Below, piece after piece: positions 6,283-11,649 of a DNA stretch of 11,649 nucleotides (the stretch's first letter is position 1; every line of letters begins with the position of its first letter). The stretch covers positions 1-11,649 of the forward strand of contig JAAZDZ010000494.1 in the NCBI GenBank assembly GCA_012512545.1, written 5' to 3'. The position numbers and the translations under genes were made by a program. Origin of the DNA: Alcaligenaceae bacterium (GTDB lineage: Bacteria; Pseudomonadota; Gammaproteobacteria; Burkholderiales; Burkholderiaceae_B). The notes below the pieces were generated by a model. It searched no databases. It worked only from the letters and a program-made list of their open reading frames with translations, and was not told the DNA's origin.

Positions 6283-7680
6283 TCAACCTTCAGCGCGACG
6301 CCCGCCTTTCGACATCAGCCCGGCGCCCGCTGGCGCCAGCGCGAATATCAGGAACAAAGCGTATGCCGCCTGGCGCGCGCCCTGCTCTCCTCCGGGATCG
6401 GCCAGGCCGCCCAGGTTGGCGACCAGTCCTGCCAGGCTGGAGCCCAGCGCAATGGCATACAGCTGCAAGGTCGTGATGGCCGCAGAAGAAATGTTTTCCT
6501 GCCCCTTGGGCGCGGCCTTGAAAATGCGGGTCAGCATATTGGGCCAGCAGAAGCCGATTCCCACCCCCACCAGGAACAAGGGCGCAATCATCGCCCAGAC
6601 GATGCTTCCGCCAGACCCCCGGGGCATCATCAGCCCCAGCACCGCCAGACCCAGCGCGGACAACCACGGCCCCCAAAGCATCAAAGCGTCAGCCAGGGGC
6701 TTTCTGCGCCCCGAGCTGATGAATGAGCCCGTCGTCCAGCCCGCCGACATCAAAACCATCCAGTACCCTGCCCGCAACGGTGACTGCTCATGAATGGGCT
6801 GAAGAAAATAAGGAATGTAGATCTCTGTGCAAACACCAATGCTGAGCAGGGCTATACAGGCATACAAGCTGGCCAGTGCCGACCCGCGCTCGTAAGATCC
6901 TTCCGGCAGCAGGCGCCGTTTAGCGTGTTTGTCCGCGCGAGCGACGGCAATAGTCAGGGCCACGCCGACCACAATGGACAACAGATTCCATTGCCAGAGC
7001 GGCGACAGACTGCCCACCGAGACCAGCAGGACAGTCAGCACCAGCACGGCGATCTTGCCAAATGGCGCAGGCGCGGCACGGCCCCCACCGCGCTGTTTCG
7101 CTGAAACCTGCGATATCACCAGCGCCGCCAGCCCGGCGGCAAACGGCAGCATGGCCCAGAACGCCCCACGCCAATAACCTGTCTGGGCAAAGATGCCGCC
7201 GATGGCAGGGCCTGCCAGGGTGGCCACCCCCCACATGCTGGAAACCAGCACCATGGCGCGCGACCACAGGCGTTCCTCAAAGAGCAGGCGCACGCAGGAA
7301 TAGCTCAGCCCCAGCAACAGCCCCCCGCCCAGGCCCTGCACGCTGCGCCCCGCCAGCATCCAGGACATGGAAGGCGCCAGAGCACATGCCATGCTGCCCG
7401 CCGAGAAGATGGCAATCGCCCACAGCAGCGCCTGCCTGGGCCCCATGCCCGACAACAGACGGGGCGTCACTGCCGAACCGAAGATCGACGCGGCCACGAA
7501 CAAGGTCATGTTCCAGGCGTAATAGGACAGCCCGCCGATATCCCTGACCGCCGACGGCAAAATGGTGGTGACCATGTAGACGTTGATCGCGTGTAGCGCG
7601 ACACCGCCCGCCAACGCCAGCGAGCGCAAGCCGTTGCGGCCTGACAGCAGCTCAGACCAGCCGCCCTGTTTCTGGGTCAT
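6283..7680 (-). CDS. Major facilitator superfamily transporter, DHA2-like
   Basis: The 465-residue inner-membrane protein is an MFS transporter, probably a proton-coupled exporter of the DHA2 (14-helix) type; about fourteen hydrophobic segments can be counted. A degenerate motif A is seen at GMGPRQALLWA (78-88). Motif B appears as AGRSVQGLGGGL (110-121), with R112. Motif C, typical of antiporters, is GVATLAGPAIGGIF (151-164). Helix 1 (INVYMVTTILPSAVRDIGG, 32-50) resembles the DHA2 motif with Asp replaced by residues such as N33. The last residues (KGGRRAEG) are a basic cytoplasmic tail. The ATG at 7680 sits 26 bp after slyX, with a GAGAG about 8 nt upstream, so the two are likely cotranscribed. 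The substrate cannot be predicted; both drug efflux and metabolite export are open. Confidence 0.9.
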   Translation of the reverse strand: MTQKQGGWSELLSGRNGLRSLALAGGVALHAINVYMVTTILPSAVRDIGGLSYYAWNMTLFVAASIFGSAVTPRLLSGMGPRQALLWAIAIFSAGSMACALAPSMSWMLAGRSVQGLGGGLLLGLSYSCVRLLFEERLWSRAMVLVSSMWGVATLAGPAIGGIFAQTGYWRGAFWAMLPFAAGLAALVISQVSAKQRGGGRAAPAPFGKIAVLVLTVLLVSVGSLSPLWQWNLLSIVVGVALTIAVARADKHAKRRLLPEGSYERGSALASLYACIALLSIGVCTEIYIPYFLQPIHEQSPLRAGYWMVLMSAGWTTGSFISSGRRKPLADALMLWGPWLSALGLAVLGLMMPRGSGGSIVWAMIAPLFLVGVGIGFCWPNMLTRIFKAAPKGQENISSAAITTLQLYAIALGSSLAGLVANLGGLADPGGEQGARQAAYALFLIFALAPAGAGLMSKGGRRAEG

Positions 7681-7706
7681 TCCCCTGCTCTCTCGTCGTC
7701 AGATCA

Positions 7707-7910
7707 TTAATAATGCGGTGGCCGTTCATCTGTTGGCGCAAGCGCCCCGCCCAGGCTGTCTGAATCATCCAGGCGCCTGACCAGCATGCGGCACAAGGCG
7801 CGCAATTCGTCCAATTGTCTGCCTTGTTCATAGATTTGCTCGTTCAGGCTTTGCACCGTATCTTCCAGACTGACAAGTTTGAGTTCTATCTCTACAACAC
7901 GCTGTTCCAT
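7707..7910 (-). CDS. slyX: SlyX family protein
   Basis: This small protein of 67 residues matches SlyX in size and form. It is a single heptad-rich coiled coil (MEQRVVEIELKLVSLEDTVQ at 1-20, then SLNEQIYEQGRQLDELRALC through about residue 46). A polar linker follows, and it ends in the PPHY tetrapeptide that closes E. coli SlyX. The molecular function of SlyX is not established. I start it at the ATG at 7910, which gives the canonical N-terminus. The frame stays open to a TTG at 7973, but those 21 extra residues do not resemble the family. The ribosome-binding site is weak. The MFS gene begins 26 bp downstream, which suggests a shared transcript without implying a shared function. Confidence 0.9.
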   Translation of the reverse strand: MEQRVVEIELKLVSLEDTVQSLNEQIYEQGRQLDELRALCRMLVRRLDDSDSLGGALAPTDERPPHY

Positions 7911-8061
7911 TGCTCTATTCGATTGTGGATTCGCACCACCTTGGTCAAAGACTGGGATGAGTGTAATCCCCAATTGGCTCTGGCTTCGCCTAGATCAAGG
8001 AAGAGTACCGGCTTTGAGGTAAGCTTTGAGTCTCAATGTTTGATGTTTGTCTGGAGCACGC
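7911..8061. promoter_or_regulatory. Divergent intergenic region between slyX and the sco gene
   Basis: These 151 bp carry the start regions of both divergent genes. CTTTGAG occurs twice, at 8012-8018 and 8024-8030, 12 nt apart. The second copy runs into the perfect palindrome TTGAGTCTCAA (8026-8036), about 26 nt before the sco start. These could be operator half-sites. I found no convincing -35/-10 pair on either strand. Confidence 0.35.
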
Positions 8062-8682
8062 ATGTCATTGTTTCATTTTTCCTCGTTTCGCAGAACACTG
8101 CTGGCTACCCTGAGCGCCACATTCCTGGCTGTCGCGCTGACGGCCTGCGGTAAATCTGAAGCCAGCCTGCAGGATGTCAACGGCATTGATCTCTCCGGGG
8201 CCACATTCGGTGATGGCTTCCAGCTCAAAGACCCGGACGGCCGCGTGCGCACCCTTGAAGACTTCAAAGGCAAGGTGGTGCTGATGTTCTTCGGTTTCAC
8301 CCAGTGCCCCGATGTCTGCCCCACCGCCTTGGTGAATGCAACCCAGATCAAATCCCTGATGGGACCAGACGGCGACAACCTGCAGGTGCTGTTCGTTACC
8401 GTTGACCCCGAACGCGACACGCCGGAAGTCTTGCGGGAATACACCCAGGCTTTCGACCCAAGCTTCCTTGGCCTGTATGGCGACACCCAGGAAACCGCTG
8501 CCGTCGCCAAGGCTTACCGGGTGTATTACGCCAAAGTCCCGACCGGCAATACCTACACCATGGAACACACCGCCCTGACTTATGTCTTCGACCGTGAAGG
8601 CACCCTGCGCATGGCTTTGCGCTATGAGCAGACTCCTGAAGAAAGCGTCGAGGATCTCCGCAAGGTCATGGCGCTCAATTAA
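8062..8682 (+). CDS. Sco1/SenC/PrrC-type copper chaperone lipoprotein
   Basis: The 206-residue product is a Sco-type thioredoxin-fold protein. Such proteins bind copper or handle disulfides for assembly of the CuA centre of cytochrome c oxidase, on the periplasmic face of the inner membrane. Residues 1-28 are a signal peptide ending in the lipobox LTAC, with C29 the likely lipidated cysteine. The copper-binding CPDVC (C82, C86) lies in FFGFTQCPDVCPTAL (76-90), and the third ligand is H169 in TMEHTAL. VTVDPERDTP (112-121) is also typical. The ATG at 8062 has GGAG 5 nt upstream; a TTG 15 bp earlier in frame is less likely. No oxidase subunit gene is visible nearby, so its client is not shown here. 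The 3' end overlaps the convergent GGDEF/EAL gene. Confidence 0.94.
   Translation: MSLFHFSSFRRTLLATLSATFLAVALTACGKSEASLQDVNGIDLSGATFGDGFQLKDPDGRVRTLEDFKGKVVLMFFGFTQCPDVCPTALVNATQIKSLMGPDGDNLQVLFVTVDPERDTPEVLREYTQAFDPSFLGLYGDTQETAAVAKAYRVYYAKVPTGNTYTMEHTALTYVFDREGTLRMALRYEQTPEESVEDLRKVMALN
8675..8682. other. Tail-to-tail overlap of the sco and GGDEF/EAL genes
   Basis: The plus-strand sco gene ends with AATTAA at 8677-8682 and the minus-strand sensor gene ends with its TGA at 8677-8675, so the two coding regions share 8 bp. Both proteins end in Leu-Asn because the DNA there is nearly palindromic. No intrinsic terminator is visible around the overlap. Confidence 0.85.
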
Positions 8683-11569
8683 GGGTTACGCTGTGCTGGC
8701 AGGCTGCGGCAAGCCCCTGCTCCACCAACTGCTCAAACGCAGCCACCGGCACCGGCCTGGAATACAGATACCCTTGCGCATAGTCGCACCCCGCCTGCTC
8801 CAGCAAGGCGTGCTGCGCTTCATCTTCCACCCCTTCGGCCACCACCTTCAACCCCAGCCTGTGCGCCATGGCAATCATGGCCTGGCATAAGGCCAGGTCG
8901 TCGGCATCTGTCGTGATATTGCGCACAAACAGCTGGTCAATCTTGATGAAATCAATATCAAAGCGCTTCAGGTAGGCAAGCGACGAATAGCCCGTGCCGA
9001 AGTCGTCCAGTGCCACCTGCACGCCCGCATCGCGGAAGGACAGCAGTTTGCGTTTGATTCCGTCTTCGACCTTCATCAGCACCCTTTCCGTGATTTCCAC
9101 CACCACTGCAGAGCCTGGCATCCCCTGACTGTTCACACAGGCCAGCCATGCGTCTGGATTAAGGTCTTCGGACATGAGCTGTTCGGGAGAGACATTCACG
9201 CTGACCTGGAAATTCCGGCCCACCGACTGACGCCACTTCGCAGCCTGAGCCGCAGCCTGACGGAACACCCAATCGCCAATCGGCACAATCAGGCCGGAGT
9301 CTTCAGCCAGAGGAATGAAATCGCCCGGCGGAATCAGACCGCGCTCAGAGTGATGCCAACGAATCAGCGCTTCTGCCTTGCTGATCTTGCGCGTGGACAG
9401 CTCGACAATGGGCTGAAAGTAAAGCTCGAATTCATCGCGCTCCTGGGCATGCAACAGATGACGCAGAAGCTCGCGGCGCTCCTGCGCTTCCTGCTGCATG
9501 AGCGGAGAGAAGTGGCGATACTGATTGCGGCCTGCGTCCTTGGCGCTATACATGGCGAGATCGGCATTCTGCAGAAGCTCAACCACATTGCTGCCATCGC
9601 GCGGATACTGGGTCACGCCCAGACTGGCTGAAACGGTAACGACGTTATGGCGCAGCATATACGGTTCGGCTACTGTCTTGAGAACACGGTGGCAGACATC
9701 TTCAATGCCAGAGAGATCGTTGACATGGCTCAGAATCAGGACGAACTCGTCGCCTCCCAGGCGGGCCACCAGATCGTTCTGTCTGATGGCAAGATTCAGC
9801 CGCTTGGCCACCTGCTTGAGCAGCTCATCTCCCATGTCATGCCCCAGGGAGTCGTTCACTTCCTTGAACAGGTCGAGATCAAGGTAGATAAGCGCCAGAC
9901 TATGGCCGGCCCTGTCTGCATGCTCCATGGCCCGCTGCAGTTCATCATGGAACATCTGGCGGTTTGGCAAGGCGGTCAGATGGTCGAAATTTGCCTGCTG
10001 CCAGACGGTTTCCTCTTTAAGCCGCTCTGCTGTCACATCGGAGAACACCCCGATGCGGCAGTTCACCGTGCCATCTTCGTTATAGGATGTGTCAATCGTC
10101 AGGCGCTCGGCATATTCAGTACCATCCTTGCGACGATTCCAGATGTCGCCTGTCCACTTGCCGGTTTCGAGCAGGCTGCGCCACATGGCCTGGTAAAAAG
10201 CGGCATCCTGCCGCCCTGACGACAGCAGACTGATCGGCTGGCCAATGGTTTCTTGCGCTGTATAGCCTGTAATGACGGTAAAGGCCGGGTTGACGTCAAT
10301 CACTGTGCCGCTGAAATCCGTCACGACCACGGCTTCGCTGGTATTGGCATACACCAGGGCCGCCCGCCGTATGGATGCTTCGGCCTTCTTGCGCTCTGTC
10401 ACGTTCAGCGCGATGCCGATAATGGCCGGAGCACCATCCAGCACCATGCGCGATGCAAAAACTTCGAGATCCAGGAAAGAACCGTCGCGGTGCCGCGCCC
10501 GGGTTTCATAATGAGAAGTGGCAGACCCGCTGCTGCGCTGCCCGTCGTCTGCAGGGGTCTGCTTCCAGCCACCGTTCAGGTCGGCCTCCACCAGCAGGTC
10601 GGGCACCGTGAGATTGCTGGCCATTTCTTCGGCCTGGTAGCCGAACATCTGCGCCAGTTTGCTATTCACGTAGCGGAAACGCATATTGCCATCAATGACG
10701 AACACGCCCGTCACGGCGTTGCGGGCCAGACCCCGGAACATAGCGCTGGTGCGGTAGAGTTCCTTGCGCTCATATTCGATCGCGTTCATGAGCTCGCCGA
10801 TTTGCGCGGAAGACTCATTAAGAGCACGCGCCAGCTGGCCGATTTCATCCTCCTGGGCGTGCTGAATCCGTTTGCCGTAATGGCCTTTGGCGAGTTCCCG
10901 GCAGTATCGGGCCAGCCGCTGCAGGGGTGCGACAATCTGGGCGCTGATTGCCAGGTAGGCTGCCATCAGCATCAGCGCATTCACCACCAGCAGCGTGTAC
11001 ATGCGGCCCAGCATATCCTGCTGAGTCGCCTGAGTGGCCCCGACAAGATCCTGAATGAGCCGATCGGTGTGCTCAAGCAGGGTGGCGGACGACTCGGCCA
11101 ATGCCTTCTGTTGCCCGGCAACATCGGCTGGCCCGACCTGACCCGCAGAAGTCAGCATGAGACGGATCTGATTACGATATTGCCGCCAGGCAAGCCAGAC
11201 GCCCCCCAGAGCAGCATCGTGACTGGCACCCAGAGGGTGAATGACCTCGTTGAATGCTGTGCCGCCGCTGCGCAATACCAGATAGGCTGCTTCGAAGTCG
11301 ATGAGATCGTGCTCGACGGCCTCGTGGTCGTCGGTCAGGCCGCTGCTGACAGACAGCGTTTCGTAAGCAAGTTTCTGCCCGAGCATGCGCATCTTGCCAG
11401 CCACTGTCGCAGTGGCTGCCACACCATTGAATTCCTGTAACATGCGGTGCAAAAGGCCGAGATTCAGGGCGGCCAGCGCCAGCATGCCGATAAACACAAT
11501 GGCGACCTTCTTGCGAAGGCCCATATCGAGCGCAGCGCGCCAGAGTCTGATCGGCCCTCGCGCAGTCAC
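8675..11569 (-). CDS. Membrane-bound PilJ/NarX-like sensor, HAMP-PAS-PAS-GGDEF-EAL cyclic-di-GMP enzyme
   Basis: The 964-residue sensor makes or breaks down cyclic di-GMP. A first membrane helix (about 20-41) and a second (about 191-213) bracket a periplasmic helical domain. Its AGKMRMLGQKLAYE (57-70) resembles the P-box-like motif of PilJ/NarX-type sensors. A HAMP linker (about 211-262) follows, then PAS (about 275-395) and PAS (about 400-515). The synthase domain (about 520-685) has an intact GGDEF (605-609) and an inhibitory RxxD site (R596-D599) exactly five residues before it. The EAL domain (about 700-950) keeps E733, N792, E825, D855, D856, K876, E912 and Q932, so both activities look possible. 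The GTG at 11569 lacks a ribosome-binding site but overlaps the stop of an upstream frame as GTGA, which suggests coupled translation. The frame stays open to the window edge, so a start further upstream is not excluded. An internal ATG at 11524 is an alternative. Confidence 0.93.
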   Translation of the reverse strand: MTARGPIRLWRAALDMGLRKKVAIVFIGMLALAALNLGLLHRMLQEFNGVAATATVAGKMRMLGQKLAYETLSVSSGLTDDHEAVEHDLIDFEAAYLVLRSGGTAFNEVIHPLGASHDAALGGVWLAWRQYRNQIRLMLTSAGQVGPADVAGQQKALAESSATLLEHTDRLIQDLVGATQATQQDMLGRMYTLLVVNALMLMAAYLAISAQIVAPLQRLARYCRELAKGHYGKRIQHAQEDEIGQLARALNESSAQIGELMNAIEYERKELYRTSAMFRGLARNAVTGVFVIDGNMRFRYVNSKLAQMFGYQAEEMASNLTVPDLLVEADLNGGWKQTPADDGQRSSGSATSHYETRARHRDGSFLDLEVFASRMVLDGAPAIIGIALNVTERKKAEASIRRAALVYANTSEAVVVTDFSGTVIDVNPAFTVITGYTAQETIGQPISLLSSGRQDAAFYQAMWRSLLETGKWTGDIWNRRKDGTEYAERLTIDTSYNEDGTVNCRIGVFSDVTAERLKEETVWQQANFDHLTALPNRQMFHDELQRAMEHADRAGHSLALIYLDLDLFKEVNDSLGHDMGDELLKQVAKRLNLAIRQNDLVARLGGDEFVLILSHVNDLSGIEDVCHRVLKTVAEPYMLRHNVVTVSASLGVTQYPRDGSNVVELLQNADLAMYSAKDAGRNQYRHFSPLMQQEAQERRELLRHLLHAQERDEFELYFQPIVELSTRKISKAEALIRWHHSERGLIPPGDFIPLAEDSGLIVPIGDWVFRQAAAQAAKWRQSVGRNFQVSVNVSPEQLMSEDLNPDAWLACVNSQGMPGSAVVVEITERVLMKVEDGIKRKLLSFRDAGVQVALDDFGTGYSSLAYLKRFDIDFIKIDQLFVRNITTDADDLALCQAMIAMAHRLGLKVVAEGVEDEAQHALLEQAGCDYAQGYLYSRPVPVAAFEQLVEQGLAAACQHSVTLN

Positions 11570-11649
11570 GTGTTTAGTAGAATCATTGCAAGGTTTCTTT
11601 CTGGAAGTATGGTGCGCAACCGGGTTTCCTGCGGGAACGCGCCCATGCC
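11566..11649 (-). CDS. C-terminal end of an unidentified upstream gene (partial)
   Basis: A minus-strand frame enters from the right edge and is open for 27 codons, ending with a TGA at 11568-11566. The visible residues include FPQETRLRTILPERNL and end in AMILLNT. The TGA overlaps the GTG start of the GGDEF/EAL gene as GTGA, a common arrangement for translationally coupled genes. I do not recognise the family from so few residues. A methionine codon at 11646 means it could instead be a very short open frame or leader peptide. The lack of a ribosome-binding site for the downstream gene supports a real coupled gene. Confidence 0.45.
   Translation of the reverse strand, partial: GMGAFPQETRLRTILPERNLAMILLNT

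Noticed and set aside
7911..7973. An N-terminal extension of slyX to a TTG codon
   Set aside because: The extra 21 residues do not match SlyX, whereas the ATG at 7910 gives the canonical start and length.
8026..8036. An FNR/ANR box upstream of sco
   Set aside because: TTGAGTCTCAA has only three bases between TTGA and TCAA; the FNR consensus needs TTGAT and ATCAA half-sites separated by four.
8047..8061. A TTG start for the sco gene 15 bp upstream
   Set aside because: The ATG at 8062 has GGAG 5 nt before it and gives a normal lipoprotein signal peptide.
10253..11440. A 395-codon open frame on the plus strand opposite the sensor gene
   Set aside because: It lies wholly within the antisense of the HAMP/PAS and input regions of a well-supported gene and shows no domain or credible start.
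1..11649. A mobile element, CRISPR array, RNA gene or island
   Set aside because: No transposase, integrase, regular repeat array, tRNA-like fold or composition break was seen; the genes look like ordinary chromosome.

Overview
The window reads as chromosomal DNA of a moderately GC-rich betaproteobacterium, most likely of the Alcaligenaceae (the Bordetella/Pusillimonas/Castellaniella group). This rests on three things: a stand-alone Bug/TctC-type solute-binding protein beside a LysR gene, a ZIP metal transporter that aligns position by position with the Bordetella bronchiseptica ZIP as I remember it, and a TAXI-type TRAP uptake system. The assignment comes from family knowledge; no search was run. 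Genes are densely packed. I see no tRNA, rRNA, CRISPR array, insertion sequence or phage gene.

Layout. (1) 1-1561, minus: the solute-binding protein of a TAXI-TRAP transporter, followed downstream by the start of its fused membrane subunit, which runs off the left edge. The 204 bp between them holds three hairpins, each followed by Ts on the minus strand. They probably let the binding protein be made in excess of the permease. (2) 1765-4064, minus: rmuC, then a ZIP zinc/divalent-metal transporter, separated by only 29 bp. (3) 4189-5178, plus: an orphan Bug/TctC periplasmic binding protein, divergent from rmuC. (4) 5229-7910, minus: slyX, a DHA2-like major facilitator transporter, and a LysR regulator in series; the LysR gene also has a plausible promoter of its own. 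(5) 8062-8682, plus: a Sco1/SenC copper-chaperone lipoprotein. (6) 8675-11569, minus: a 964-residue membrane sensor with a PilJ/NarX-like input region, HAMP, two PAS domains, GGDEF and EAL. Its 3' end overlaps the sco gene tail to tail by 8 bp. Its GTG start overlaps the stop of an upstream partial frame that enters from the right edge.

How the parts relate. The theme is solute uptake and environmental sensing: two families of periplasmic carboxylate-type binding proteins, a metal transporter, an efflux-type MFS protein, a copper chaperone for respiration, and a cyclic-di-GMP enzyme with both synthase and phosphodiesterase signatures intact. Every complete gene falls into a known family, and I found no convincing undescribed system. 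The points most worth checking are the tandem hairpins in the TRAP operon, the coupled partial gene upstream of the cyclic-di-GMP sensor, the tail-to-tail overlap, and the unusual ligand loop of the Bug protein.
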